A stretch of 64,000 nucleotides of DNA from Nitrosarchaeum sp. (GTDB lineage: Archaea; Thermoproteota; Nitrososphaeria; Nitrososphaerales; Nitrosopumilaceae): positions 47,014 through 111,013 of the forward strand of contig JAIOOR010000003.1 in the NCBI GenBank assembly GCA_021414365.1. The letters run 5' to 3'. The notes under the pieces were generated by a model, which made no database searches, was not told where the DNA came from, and saw nothing but the letters and a program-made list of their open reading frames with translations. Below, one piece after another: positions 27,261-38,200 of this stretch (positions are counted from its first letter, which is position 1; each line of letters opens with the position of its first letter). The position numbers were made by a program, and so were the translations under genes.

Positions 27261-27908
27261 GTGGAAATTACTGTAGATCAAATGTATCAAATTGAAAATA
27301 ACGGACATGCTATTGGTTTTTTAAAAAAATTTATGATGGAAAATGCAGGAGCTGCTGCTGTAAAAAGACTGGTTGAAAAATTAGGAAATATTGAATCAAA
27401 AAATATTTTAATTTTTGTCGGTATGGGTAATAACGGTGGTGATGGACTGGTAATGGCCAGACATCTTGCTGGTTATGGTGCCAAAGTAACAGTCCATCTT
27501 TTAGGAACTCCTGATAAAATAAAGACTGAAGAGAGTTCTTGGAATTGGTCGATTCTGGAAAAAATGCCTTCTGTAAAGTTACTTGGAAGTGAAAATTTTA
27601 ATTATGATTTTGTTCCAGATGTTATTGTCGATGCAATCCTAGGAACTGGAATATCTGGTGAAATCAAAGATCCATATGCATCTGCAATCAAATTCATCAA
27701 TAATACTAACTGTTTCAAGTTTGCAGTTGATGTTCCCTCTGGACTGGATCCACAAACTGGAGAAACTGCAAACATCTATGTTAAATCTGATATGACTGTA
27801 ACATTTCATAAAATGAAACAAGGTATTCCAAAAAGAAAAGATTTGACAGGTGAATTATATGCAGAAAAGATAGGAATTCCACCCGAGGCAGAAGAGGGTG
27901 TTCTATGA
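27261..27908 (+). CDS. nnrE: NAD(P)H-hydrate epimerase (YjeF N-terminal domain)
   Basis: 215 aa starting at GTG 27261. VGMGNNGGDGLVMARHLAGYG is the conserved nucleotide-binding loop and VVDAILGTGISGE carries the catalytic Asp. The enzyme epimerises damaged NAD(P)HX. Unlike many bacterial and archaeal versions there is no fused C-terminal dehydratase domain, so the NnrD partner must be encoded elsewhere or be absent. It overlaps the MBL hydrolase gene by 4 bp. Confidence 0.9.
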   Translation: MEITVDQMYQIENNGHAIGFLKKFMMENAGAAAVKRLVEKLGNIESKNILIFVGMGNNGGDGLVMARHLAGYGAKVTVHLLGTPDKIKTEESSWNWSILEKMPSVKLLGSENFNYDFVPDVIVDAILGTGISGEIKDPYASAIKFINNTNCFKFAVDVPSGLDPQTGETANIYVKSDMTVTFHKMKQGIPKRKDLTGELYAEKIGIPPEAEEGVL

Positions 27909-28516
27909 AAGTTCATCAGATCCTAGTAGGAAACATGCAAAATTTCACATATATTGTCGAAGACGAAAACACCAATGAAGGAATAATAATTGATCCATCA
28001 TGGGATCTTGATCAAATTGAACGAGTCATAACACGAAATAATTTAAAAATAAAATACATTATCAATACCCATCATCATTTTGATCATACATTGGGAAATG
28101 AGGGAATAGTAAAATCTACAAATGCAAAAATAATCCAACATGAAAAATCTGAATTAAAACATGATATAGCAGTCAAAAATGGTGATGTAATTGAATTTGG
28201 AGATTCAAAATTGACTGTTTTGCATACGCCTGGTCACTCTAAAGATAGCATGTGTTTGATTGGAGACGGAAAATTTTTTTCTGGTGATACACTTTTTGTA
28301 GGAAATTGTGGCCGTGTAGATCTACCAGGAGGCAGTGCAAAAGAACTGTATCATAGTCTTTTTGATATTCTTTATTCGTTAAATGATGATCTTATTCTTT
28401 ATTCTGGGCATAATTATGGACATTCTCTAATATCTACAATAGGTCAGGAGAAAAAAACTAATCTTGTCATGCAAAAGCGAACTGAGCAAGAGTTTGTTGA
28501 AATGATGGGACAATGA
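27905..28516 (+). CDS. MBL-fold hydrolase (glyoxalase II-like)
   Basis: 203 aa. The metal-binding motif THHHFDHT (HxHxDH), HTPGHSKDSM, SGDTLFVGNCGR and SGHNYGH are all present, giving a two-metal site. The GRVDLPGG block places it with glyoxalase II / persulfide dioxygenase-like proteins. The substrate is likely a thioester or persulfide, but this is not proven. It is coupled to nnrE and to cobT by 4-bp overlaps. Confidence 0.88.
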   Translation: MKVHQILVGNMQNFTYIVEDENTNEGIIIDPSWDLDQIERVITRNNLKIKYIINTHHHFDHTLGNEGIVKSTNAKIIQHEKSELKHDIAVKNGDVIEFGDSKLTVLHTPGHSKDSMCLIGDGKFFSGDTLFVGNCGRVDLPGGSAKELYHSLFDILYSLNDDLILYSGHNYGHSLISTIGQEKKTNLVMQKRTEQEFVEMMGQ

Positions 28517-29586
28517 CATATTTAGATAATTTGGAATTTTTTGGTAATATCAACAAGGCTCATGATTTTGTTGACTCACTTAAATCTGGAAATTTTTTAT
28601 TCTCTCTTGTAATATCTTATACTGAAACATGTGAAATATCAGGTATAACATTTGCTGGCGCTGATAAAGACTCGATAAAATTTACTCCTCCAGCAGACGC
28701 AGAGTATCTTTACTATGGTTATTGTAAGACAATTGCTAAAATTCCAATGACTCCTGATGGTAAACCAACTCCTGCACTACTTACTAAAACTGCCTTGGAG
28801 TCATGTAGCATACCTCATATTGTGATTAATGCTGGAAGTAAAATTCAACCTCAATTACCATTCATCCAAACTGGTTTATCCTATGGAAGAAATATTTCCG
28901 TTGATTCTGCAATGAGTGATTCTCAGGTATCGCAAGCAGTAGATTATGGAAGAATGGTTGGAAGAAATCTTGCATCTATGACTAACTGCTTGATAATAGG
29001 AGAAAGCATTCCTGGTGGTACTACAACTGCTCTGGCTGTATTGAGAGGATTAGGATTCAAAGCTAAAGTAAGTTCTAGTATTCCAAATAATCCTGTTGAA
29101 CTAAAAAATCAAATTGTTAATTCCGCATTAGAGCGATTAACCTCCAATGATCCATATCATATTATATCTAAAGTTGGTGATCCAATGATTGCTTTTGTAG
29201 CTGGAATGTTGAGTGCTGCATCTGAAGTCACTAAAGTAATGTTGGCAGGCGGTACTCAAATGACTGCAGTTTTAGCTTTTGCTTCAAAAATTGGATTTAA
29301 TGAACAAAATACTGCTATCGGAACCACTTCTTACATTACTGCTGATCCCAGCGCAAATTTCAAATCTCTTGTTTCTGAAATTGCAGATATTCCTGCAATA
29401 GCTGTTAATCCAGGACTAGAGAATTCCAAATTTTCCGGACTCAAAGCATTTTCACAAGGATTTGCAAAAGAAGGTGTTGGTGCAGGAGGTAGCATAATAG
29501 CATCTATGATTAAATCTGGAAATGATCCTGCTCGTTTTTTAACATTAGCCGAAAAAGAATATCATCGACTTTTTACTTCACTGTAA
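28513..29586 (+). CDS. cobT: Nicotinate-nucleotide-dimethylbenzimidazole phosphoribosyltransferase-like CobT
   Basis: 357 aa. The IGESIPGGTTTALAVLRGLG segment (about residues 155-175) and GVGAGGS near the C-terminus are characteristic of the archaeal CobT-type family. It activates the lower-ligand base for cobalamin, which Thaumarchaeota are known to make. Its 3' end overlaps glmS convergently by 14 bp. Confidence 0.88.
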   Translation: MTYLDNLEFFGNINKAHDFVDSLKSGNFLFSLVISYTETCEISGITFAGADKDSIKFTPPADAEYLYYGYCKTIAKIPMTPDGKPTPALLTKTALESCSIPHIVINAGSKIQPQLPFIQTGLSYGRNISVDSAMSDSQVSQAVDYGRMVGRNLASMTNCLIIGESIPGGTTTALAVLRGLGFKAKVSSSIPNNPVELKNQIVNSALERLTSNDPYHIISKVGDPMIAFVAGMLSAASEVTKVMLAGGTQMTAVLAFASKIGFNEQNTAIGTTSYITADPSANFKSLVSEIADIPAIAVNPGLENSKFSGLKAFSQGFAKEGVGAGGSIIASMIKSGNDPARFLTLAEKEYHRLFTSL

Positions 29587-31333
29587 CTGACTTGGCCAAA
29601 TTTCTTGGATAATCAGGATCTGCATCTTTTTCAAGTGCCGCATAATATGAAAGCAATTGTATTGGAATTGTTTCTGAAATAGGATATGCTAACTCATTTG
29701 TTTTTGGAATTTCAATCCAATAATCATAAACATCGCTTTTTTCATCAGATATACCGATAATCTTTGCACCACGTGCTTTGATTTCCCTAGCACTCGTTAA
29801 TGTGTCTGAATATGTTGAATCATTTGGATTAATTATGATCACAAATACATTAGTATCCATTAGTGCTAATGGGCCATGTTTTAATTCTCCTCCAGGAATT
29901 CCCTCAGCATGAATGTAGGTTAGTTCTTTTAATTTTAAAGCAGACTCTATTGCTATTGGATAGTGAATACCTCTTCCTAAAACATAGATGTCTGAAATTT
30001 CTTTAATCTCTCTAGCAATATGCCTGATTTGATCATGGTTTTCAAGAATTTTTGAAATTGATTCTGAAATTTCTTTATAGTCGATCTTGAACTCACCATT
30101 GCTTATTTCTTCTAAAATTTTGTATATTACAATCATCTGTGATGTGAAACTTTTTGTAGCTGCAACACCTATTTCTGGACCGCAATTCATCCCAATTACA
30201 ACATTTGATTCTCTTGCTAAAGACGATGTGAGTGAATTTACTATTGAAATAATCTTACAATTTAATTTCTTTGCAATATTTACTGCATCTAATACATCTG
30301 CACTTTCACCGCTTTGAGAAATTGCAATTAATGTTGAATTGGGTTCAATTATGTCTGAAGAAAATTGTAATTCACTTGAAATGATTGCATCTGCTTTTAT
30401 TTTTGCATGTTTAGCTAAAACTTGTTTTGCAATTAATGCTGCATTATAACTAGTTCCACTACCTGTTATGTAGATGTTATTTGAATTTTTAATGTATTTT
30501 GCTGCATTTTTAATCGCATCTTTGGTATTTTCTCCTGCCTTGAATATTGTATCTGGTTGTTCTGAAATTTCTTTTAATGTAAAATGAGCATAGTCACCTT
30601 TGTATGCATCTGCAAATTCTTTTGAAACTTTAGTAATTTGCTGCTTTACAATTTCTCCGTTAAAATCTAAAATTTGTAATTTATCTTTATCAATTATGAC
30701 AAAATTTCCATTTTCAATGTAAATTGCATTATCTGTCTGTTCGATAAATCCTAAAACATCGCTTGTGAGAAAATAACTGCTTTTTCCAATTCCTACAATT
30801 AATGGTTCATGGAACCTTGCAGCTGCTAACTGTCCATTCTCAAACATTGCAACAAACGCATAGTGGCCCTTTAATTCTGAAACTGTTTTCATTATGGCCT
30901 TTTTGACATCCTTTGTCATCTCATAGTTTTTTTGAAGAAGATTTGCTATTACTTCACTATCTGTTTCACTTTTGAAGATATATCCATTTTTTTCTAATTC
31001 TTTTTTTAATTGTTCAAAATTTTCTATTATTCCATTATGAACAATTGCTAATTTTCCAGAATTACTTGGATGTGGGTGTGCATTTACATCCGTTACTCTT
31101 CCATGTGTTGCCCATCTTGTATGTCCTATTCCAATTTTTCCAGGCAATGTATCTAGTTGAACATTGGAGTTTACTTCTTCTACTTTTCCAACTCCTTTTT
31201 TTAATTCTATATGACTATTTGATTCAGTTGCAACCCCAACACTATCGTATCCACGATACTCCATCCTCTTTAGCCCTTTAACTATAATTGGTGCTGCTAT
31301 TTCATTTCCATAGTAGCCGATAATTGAACACAT
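29573..31333 (-). CDS. glmS: Glutamine-fructose-6-phosphate aminotransferase (isomerising)
   Basis: 586 aa. The N-terminal glutaminase starts MCSIIGYYG with catalytic Cys2 and has IGHTRWATHG. Two SIS domains follow (ITGSGTSYNAALIAKQV, ISQSGESADVLDAV, GRGIHYPIAIESALKLKELTYIHAEG). The end NLAKSVTVK is the typical C-terminal tail. It makes glucosamine-6-phosphate for UDP-GlcNAc and surface glycans. Confidence 0.97.
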   Translation of the reverse strand: MCSIIGYYGNEIAAPIIVKGLKRMEYRGYDSVGVATESNSHIELKKGVGKVEEVNSNVQLDTLPGKIGIGHTRWATHGRVTDVNAHPHPSNSGKLAIVHNGIIENFEQLKKELEKNGYIFKSETDSEVIANLLQKNYEMTKDVKKAIMKTVSELKGHYAFVAMFENGQLAAARFHEPLIVGIGKSSYFLTSDVLGFIEQTDNAIYIENGNFVIIDKDKLQILDFNGEIVKQQITKVSKEFADAYKGDYAHFTLKEISEQPDTIFKAGENTKDAIKNAAKYIKNSNNIYITGSGTSYNAALIAKQVLAKHAKIKADAIISSELQFSSDIIEPNSTLIAISQSGESADVLDAVNIAKKLNCKIISIVNSLTSSLARESNVVIGMNCGPEIGVAATKSFTSQMIVIYKILEEISNGEFKIDYKEISESISKILENHDQIRHIAREIKEISDIYVLGRGIHYPIAIESALKLKELTYIHAEGIPGGELKHGPLALMDTNVFVIIINPNDSTYSDTLTSAREIKARGAKIIGISDEKSDVYDYWIEIPKTNELAYPISETIPIQLLSYYAALEKDADPDYPRNLAKSVTVK

Positions 31334-31406
31334 AACTTATCTGTCTATAATAAAGAGGGGTTATTTACTGTTAAAGTTATTTCTTGTAATTATTCAATTA
31401 AACTTT

Positions 31407-31976
31407 TTACTCTTTAGTTTCAGATTCGCTTTCAGCTGTTTCTGCAACGTTGATTTCTGGTTTTGATTCTGGTTTAACACTTTCCAACATGCTTGGAATC
31501 TTAGATTCTGGTGAAAAATGAATGTTTTTTTCTTCTTCTAATGTTACAACATATGATGGAATGTTTATTTTTCTATCCCCAATCATAATGTGTCCATGAA
31601 TTACTGCCTGTCTTGCTTGATACGGTGTTTTAAATCCAAATTTTCTTGATACTATAGTTTGTAATCTACGTGAAAGTAAATCATTTACTTGAAGATTGAG
31701 AACATCATCCAATGTTGATTCATTACTTACTAATCCTATCCTTGATAGTGATTTCATTAAAATTGGTTCTTTCTCTAGTCTGACCTCTTGTCTCAAAGCA
31801 AGCAATGATCTTGCTTGATGCCTTACTCGAGATAATTCTGTATGTGCTTTCCATAATTCTCTTTTTGATCTTAAACCAAATGTTCCAAGAGTTTTTAGCT
31901 CTTCCATTTTTAATTCATAATTAAGTGGTCTCTTTGGTTTTCTCCACATTCGTCTTGGATATTTAGGATCTCCCAT
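31407..31976 (-). CDS. rps4: Small-subunit ribosomal protein uS4
   Basis: 189 aa. The protein starts MGDPKYPRRMWRKPKRPL, and the S4 RNA-binding domain is seen in SRRLQTIVSRKFGFKTPYQARQAVIHGHIMIGDRK. An acidic Glu/Ser-rich C-terminal tail follows. It lies 10 bp after rps13. The usual downstream partners rps11 and rpoD are not here; glmS follows instead. Confidence 0.97.
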   Translation of the reverse strand: MGDPKYPRRMWRKPKRPLNYELKMEELKTLGTFGLRSKRELWKAHTELSRVRHQARSLLALRQEVRLEKEPILMKSLSRIGLVSNESTLDDVLNLQVNDLLSRRLQTIVSRKFGFKTPYQARQAVIHGHIMIGDRKINIPSYVVTLEEEKNIHFSPESKIPSMLESVKPESKPEINVAETAESESETKE

Positions 31977-31986
31977 TACATTTCAC

Positions 31987-32541
31987 CTATTTCTTTTTCT
32001 CCGCAGGAGCTGCTTTCTTTGCTTCAGCAGGTTTTGCAGCTGCTGTTGGTGCAGCTGCTGTTGGTGCGGCTGCTGCTTGTGCAGGAGCTGGTTTGCCAGC
32101 TTTTGCAACACCTACTGCTCCTCCTTTTCTACCTGTAGTTCTAGTACATTGTCCTCTAACTTTTAGTCCATACATGTGACGATAACCTCTCCAACTATTG
32201 GTTATTCTCTCTCTTTCAATATCATTTCTCAAAGTAAAAGGAATGTCTGATGTTAAGAGATGCATGTTAGAACCTGTTTCAATATCTTTTCTTCTATTGA
32301 GAAACCATGTTGGAAAATTTCCTGCTACCGGATTGGTAATTAATTTTTCAATTGATTGAACATCTGACTCAGATAAAAAACCGATATTTGTGTTAGTATT
32401 AATTTTTAGAGTATCTAAAATTGCAGTGGCAAAATTATATCCTATTCCTTTGATCTGGGTTAATCCCACTATGGCCTTTTTAGCTCCTGGAATATCATTT
32501 CCTACAATTCTTACAATGTGTCTATATTCTTGTGTGCTCAA
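31987..32541 (-). CDS. rps13: Small-subunit ribosomal protein uS13 with Ala/Pro/Lys-rich tail
   Basis: The conserved start [11 protein letters not shown] suggests the TTG at 32541 (184 aa); the track start at TTG 32550 adds three residues. The core shows [57 protein letters not shown]. The last 35 residues are low-complexity Ala/Pro/Lys, a common archaeal extension. It is the first gene of the rps13-rps4 pair. Confidence 0.95.
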   Translation of the reverse strand: MSTQEYRHIVRIVGNDIPGAKKAIVGLTQIKGIGYNFATAILDTLKINTNTNIGFLSESDVQSIEKLITNPVAGNFPTWFLNRRKDIETGSNMHLLTSDIPFTLRNDIERERITNSWRGYRHMYGLKVRGQCTRTTGRKGGAVGVAKAGKPAPAQAAAAPTAAAPTAAAKPAEAKKAAPAEKKK

Positions 32542-32693
32542 GTATTCCAAAATTCTTAGTTACCCCGATAAAAACCATGCTAGGCGTCAATTAGATGTGT
32601 ATTGAAGAGAATTATCATTAGCATATGTTCTAATTGTTATCATAATTGTCTTTTTTAGCCTCAGTTCAGACATATCGCATAAAATTCTAAAAT

Positions 32694-32846
32694 TTATCTA
32701 AAGTCTGAAACTTCGGTCCAATCTTTACCTTGAACATTCCATAGGTTGCATTTGCAGCATCTCTTTACTCCTCTTTGAACGTCTATGTCAATGCAAAAAC
32801 AATGTTCTCCCTTTCCAGATGTATCCTTAATACATAATTTCTGCAT
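32694..32846 (-). CDS. Cys-rich mini protein (50 aa), probable zinc ribbon
   Basis: Not in the track. ATG at 32844-32846, TAA at 32694-32696. Six Cys in the pattern C, CFC and CCKC, with Trp and acidic residues at the end, suggest a compact metal-binding fold. It fills most of the 400-bp gap between rps13 and the regulator gene. The function is unknown. Confidence 0.5.
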   Translation of the reverse strand: MQKLCIKDTSGKGEHCFCIDIDVQRGVKRCCKCNLWNVQGKDWTEVSDFR

Positions 32847-32947
32847 TTTTTGTAATTATTTTATTTTATTAATTATCTTATTGGTGTTAATTCACATGGA
32901 ATTTTTAATTAGAAAAGTTAAATTCACATAAAAACTGACAAACAGAA

Positions 32948-33259
32948 ATGGAAGATGATTTTGATAGAGAAATGGTGGTAGATTGCATGTTTGATCCTAT
33001 TACATCATCTATTTTATCTGAATTAGAAGATGGTGAAAAACAATGCTCCTTTCTGGCAGCAAAATCAATGATATCTGAGAATGAAGTTTTTGAAAGACTC
33101 TCATATTTAATAGATCACGGGTTTATTTTTAAAACTTCTACTAATGGAAAATCTGTATTTTCTGCAAATACTGAAAAATTAAATCAAATTATAGAAAATA
33201 GTGATACCTTTAATGCGACTATTGAAGGATTAGAAAAAATGGATAGTTATCTTAACTAA
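32948..33259 (+). CDS. Winged-helix-like regulatory protein (103 aa)
   Basis: 103 aa. The segment DPITSSILSELEDGEKQCSFLAAKSMISENEVFERLSYLIDHGFI has the helix pattern of a winged HTH (ArsR/PadR-like), followed by a beta-wing (KTSTNGKSVFSANTEKL) and a C-terminal helix. No effector domain is visible. It ends overlapping the convergent membrane protein gene by 8 bp. The HTH call is by pattern only. Confidence 0.5.
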   Translation: MEDDFDREMVVDCMFDPITSSILSELEDGEKQCSFLAAKSMISENEVFERLSYLIDHGFIFKTSTNGKSVFSANTEKLNQIIENSDTFNATIEGLEKMDSYLN

Positions 33260-33755
33260 AAGATTTTTTACGATTTTTTATTACATAAATTGTTACTATT
33301 ACCATTCCAGCCAAACCAATTACGAGAATATACAATGAAATAAATCCTAATGATTTCTTACCTGCATCTGGCTCAGGTCCTATTACTCCAAATACTTTGA
33401 TTTCATTTTCATCTGAGTTTTCTATAACTAGTTTGTATGTTCCCGGTTCTTCAATTTTAAATTGTCCCTCAAAAACTTCTTGATTGATTGTTTGTGATTC
33501 TATTTTTTTATCAAATGGATCTAATATCTTTGCAGTGACTCCTTTTTTAAAATCAATTATTTGAATTGCATAAATTCCATTTTGAGTTTTTATACTGTTA
33601 AATTCTATTGGGATTACCAAATTTTCTCCAGATTTGACTTGTCCCTCTCCTTTTATCAAATCTTCAAAAATTATTTGGTTTCCATAAAATGATAATATTA
33701 TTCCTAAACCTACAATGCCTCCTACAATAACAAAAAGTATGCCTGTTTTTTGCAT
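33252..33755 (-). CDS. Membrane-anchored extracytoplasmic protein (167 aa)
   Basis: One N-terminal hydrophobic helix (ILFVIVGGIVGLGIILSFYG) and one near the C-terminus (GFISLYILVIGLAGMVIVTIYVI) frame a beta-rich central domain (about residues 30-130) with a jelly-roll/emp24-like look (GTYKLVIENSDENEIKV). The basic tail KNRKKS is probably cytoplasmic. The function is not recognised. Confidence 0.6.
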   Translation of the reverse strand: MQKTGILFVIVGGIVGLGIILSFYGNQIIFEDLIKGEGQVKSGENLVIPIEFNSIKTQNGIYAIQIIDFKKGVTAKILDPFDKKIESQTINQEVFEGQFKIEEPGTYKLVIENSDENEIKVFGVIGPEPDAGKKSLGFISLYILVIGLAGMVIVTIYVIKNRKKSFS

Positions 33756-33818
33756 GATCCATTTGTAATATTCTTTAGTTTAAACCTAATTTTTTAGAAA
33801 GAGGTTTAGGTTGATCAC

Positions 33819-35192
33819 TCAAATAGGTTCTGGATGTATCGTAATTACCGCATTTTTAATTTTAGTTCTTATCACGTGTTCAATTTCTGATGTTATGTCA
33901 TGAACTTTTTCAATAGATAGTTCTTTGTCAAATGAACAATCAATGTCAATTTTAAGAATATTTTCAAAATTCAGCGAAACTATCCGACCTATTTTTTTTA
34001 TCACTGTGTATTTTTTTAAAATCTCTCTTATTTTTTCTTCAGTGACTTTATCTTCCACGTTTAAATCTACAGGAACTGTAAGAAATGGCTCAAGATGGAT
34101 AGTTACATGCTCAATTTCAGGTATGTTTTCTTGAATTTTTTGTTCTATCTCCTCTGATATTTTATGAGCAGAATATAGGTTGATTTCACTGTCTACCATA
34201 ACATGTAGATTTGAATATGTTTTACCTTTAGTTTTATGAGATATGATATTGTGAACTTCCTTTACACCACCTACGCTTCTTGCAATATCGTTTATCTTTG
34301 CATCTAGGGGAACATTTTTCCAGTCTGGTTCAAAATGAACTGTAATTGCGGCATTTACTATCTTGTTTTTAATATTATTCTCAACCCTGTTGCTGATTTC
34401 ATGTGCTCTATCAAAACTTGTATCTCCTCTCAAAGATATAGTGACATCAGTAAATATTGTATCTCCGGATCTTCTCATCAAAATTGTTCCAACATCTATT
34501 ACTCCTTCCGTGTTTATGATGATCTCTTTTACTTTTTTTACAAGTTCTGGAGATATGATGTCTGTTAAATCTAATGCTGTTTTATGAATTAACTTTAAAC
34601 TAAGAATTACTAAAAGAATCCCAAGAATTAATGCTGCAATAAAGTCTCCATTGTAGAATCCATATGTTACTAACACAATTCCTACAATTGCAATTATTGT
34701 TGAACCAAGATCCATAAATGCATGATAAAAATCCGCTTTGAGTGTTGATCCTCCAATTTTTTTAATTGATTTTTGCAAAAGGACTATTCTAAAAACATCA
34801 ATTCCTATTGTGTATAGCCCACCGATAATTGCAAAGATTCCTGGTAATACGCTTGGAACGGGACTTTGTAATCTCTCAATTGCCTCATAAATGAAAAATA
34901 CTGCTATTAGAAAAATTGCGATTCCGCCTAACATTCCTCCAAGTGATTCAATTTTTCCATGACCGTAAGTATGCTCCGCATCTGGAGGTTTGATTGCCAA
35001 TCTAGCTGCTAAAAGTAAAATTGCTGTAACAACACTATCAAGTAATGCATGAACACTGTCTGTAATCAAACCTAGACTGTTAGAAATTAAACCAAAAACT
35101 AATTCTACAACAAATGCAGAAAATATGGCAATTAGTGAAATCTGTAAAATTTTTGTTTTCTGAATAAACATTACTATTTTAGAAACTATCAT
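33819..35192 (-). CDS. Cation diffusion facilitator (CDF) metal efflux transporter with three C-terminal domains
   Basis: 457 aa. The N-terminal 210 residues hold six helices with the CDF metal sites: SDSVHALLDS (D-x3-D type, helix II) and DFYHAFMDLGS (helix V). Three tandem copies of the cytoplasmic ferredoxin-like dimerisation domain follow, each ending in a I-T-[VI]-H-x-E-P strand (about residues 285, 365 and 452). One copy is usual. It probably exports Zn, Mn, Co or Fe; the specificity cannot be read. Confidence 0.9.
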   Translation of the reverse strand: MIVSKIVMFIQKTKILQISLIAIFSAFVVELVFGLISNSLGLITDSVHALLDSVVTAILLLAARLAIKPPDAEHTYGHGKIESLGGMLGGIAIFLIAVFFIYEAIERLQSPVPSVLPGIFAIIGGLYTIGIDVFRIVLLQKSIKKIGGSTLKADFYHAFMDLGSTIIAIVGIVLVTYGFYNGDFIAALILGILLVILSLKLIHKTALDLTDIISPELVKKVKEIIINTEGVIDVGTILMRRSGDTIFTDVTISLRGDTSFDRAHEISNRVENNIKNKIVNAAITVHFEPDWKNVPLDAKINDIARSVGGVKEVHNIISHKTKGKTYSNLHVMVDSEINLYSAHKISEEIEQKIQENIPEIEHVTIHLEPFLTVPVDLNVEDKVTEEKIREILKKYTVIKKIGRIVSLNFENILKIDIDCSFDKELSIEKVHDITSEIEHVIRTKIKNAVITIHPEPI

Positions 35193-35258
35193 GTATTACA
35201 AGTATTCTAAAGATAATTCATACGACAGGATTATTTGTGATGAGTGTGATTGATTGCT

Positions 35259-38200
35259 ATGATGCACAGAAAATCCGTCTTTTTACTTATTCTTGCTTTA
35301 CCTATGTTTTTAATTCCTGTTATCCAGGCAGAAGCCTCTAGTAACCCTAATCTATTTGTTTCAGCTGAAAATTCTCAGTTTAACAATCATTTTTCTGGCT
35401 CTATGGTAATTGAAGTCGTAATTCGTGATCCAAATTTACATGATACAGATCAAGGAAAAGGCGAACCAGATGTTACACTTAATGGAAAATCTTTACGAAT
35501 GATTCAATCTGGAGATGGTAATTGGTATGCATATTTTGCAAATGTTGACAAGGCAAAAACAGCTGACTCTACTCAATCGTCCACATCTGGTAAAGGTTTG
35601 GACTTTGGTGTTTTTTGCAGTAGGGATACTCCATCATCTGTTTTTGGAATATCATTATCTGAAACTGATGGCTTTGCAGTTCCAAAAAATACACCTAGCT
35701 CCACAAATGGTGAAGAGTCATTTGATCAATGCACTGGATCTCCAACAGGTTCTAATCTTAATAATGTTGTAAGACACGCAAGATCAATTAACACAAATTC
35801 AAATGTACCTTCTGGACAAATTGGATTGGATTCAAATGCATGGCCATTAATCCAACTATTTTCATTTGGAAGCAATGTAAAAATCCAATATAATGCTGGA
35901 GGAAATCCTCAAAGTGTTACTCTTCAATATGATGATAGTGCAAATATTTCTCTGAATTTGGATAAAAGTGAATATCCGCAAAATTCTGAAGTTTTTCTCA
36001 CCTTAAATGATTTTCAATTAAATCAAGATCCTACTGCTGAAGACTCTTGGACATTTAATATTAGTTCACCCCTTGCAATTTTTTATCAAGCATATGATAC
36101 ATCTGGTTCTGATTCTGCTAACGGTAATGCTGGATTGGTAAATTTAGTTCCGTCTCTTTCTAATTTAGGTTTTAAAAATAATGGAAAACTTACAATTGAT
36201 TTAGGAAATATTATGAAATTAAAATCAAACAATAAACAATCTGGCACTACTGTAAGTGATGGTTCTGGGAATACATTTTCACAAATTGTTACACTTGTAG
36301 AAAATGGCCCTAACTCTGGAATATTTGAAAGTGCTGATAATGGCGATAAATCTACAATTTCGATCCTTGATAATGCCCCAAGAGGTCAGACGGGGAAAAT
36401 AGAATATAACAATCAAGCTACATCTGTCCTTACTGGTTCTTTCACATCTTCTATCTCAATTAATCAGCCCGCTCTAACTGTTGGTGATGGTTCCAAATCA
36501 TTAGAACCTGGAACAAAATTCCCTGTAACTCTTTTTGATCCTGATCAAAACATCAATTCTGGGATTAGAGAGCATTTAGATGTTTTTAGAGATACATCAC
36601 TAGTGCCTACACTAAAGATTGGAAATCCGATAACTCTTGGAAAAGCATCTGATGTAAAATATTATACCTCATCTACTCTTCTAACCCCTGCCTTTACATT
36701 GAATTCCTCAATTCCTGACAAAAATTCAGAAAGGCTATTCATTGACACAAACGCAATAACTGCAAATTTTAAACAAATATCAATGAATCTTGGAATTTCA
36801 GCATCTGCCTTACAATCTTCCCTCATAGATTCTTCACGTCCAAACACTAGTGGAACTAATTGGCTAAACTATGATTTGAGATCCTTTGAAAAGGATTTTG
36901 GAATTACAGATTTTACTACTACTTCAATAACTCTCTCGTTTGGCACTTTAGGTAGTTCACCTATTACTATAATTCATTCAGGAGATTTATCTTCTTCACA
37001 AGGATTAATTCAATTGGCTGATTCAGATGTCCAACAACTATCTACTAAAAATGGAAATGTGTATCTTGTAGTAAATTTTGGTTTTGCTATGGGCAGTATA
37101 TCTGCTGAAAAAAACAAACAACCTATAATAATTGATTTGTTTTCATTTGGACTAAATAATAACAATGATGTCAGTAATGGAATTTACAGATTTGAATTAG
37201 AAGAGACAAGTGATAACTCTTCTACATTTGTTGGTTCTATTGAATACACTGTTTTTAATCAACTCAATATCTCAGATCCTACTTTCATTAAAACAATGAG
37301 ACCCATAGATAATGATGTTAAATTCATCATATCTAATAGACTAATTAATGAAAATGCAGTTGCAATTTCTTATTCTGATTTAGATAAAGTTGGAGTAACT
37401 ACTACAACTTCTACAAAATCTACATTGTCTACAAATTCTGGTATTATGTCATCTGATTCAACTTCATATCGATTTGGTCAGCCAGTAACAATAACACTCA
37501 AAGATCCTGATTTGAATTTAAATAATGATGCAGTTGATATTTACTTGGTAAACAATGATCCAAATTCTTCAAATATAGATACTGTTGGTAGTGGCGACAA
37601 TATTTTGTTAGAGGTTTTAATTAAAGACATTCGGTACAAGCGATGCACCATTAATGGAATTGAATATGGTGGGTTGGCTTCTACTGGGTTTACGCTAGTT
37701 GAGACCGGTTCTAACACTGGTGTGTTTCAAGGTTCATTCAAAATGCCTTCACAAATTTGTGATAAATCTGGAATGTCTCTGATTTCATCTGCTGGAGGAA
37801 GTCTTGATGCAAAATACCATGATGCTAGAGATGCTTCTGGAAATGCAAACATATTCAGTCTGTTAGGAAATAAATCTACTTCACAATATTCCACTATGCC
37901 ACAATTAAGTGCTAATAAAATTACAATTCCCTCATCTGGTAATTCTGAAGATATAATTTTATCTGGTAGCATAACTAATTATAAAAAAGGCATTCCTTTA
38001 ACTATCACCTTAACACGTCCTGATGGTGTTGTTCAAAATTTTGTTGCTGTCTTAACTGCTAATGGTAATTATCGTGCAGCATTTTCGATAACTCAAAATT
38101 CTTTACCCGGAGTTTATAAAATTCAGTTATCTCATAATGGGGTTAATGTTGGACAAGTTTCATTTACTGCAACTCAAAATATACCTGATTGGATCAAAAA

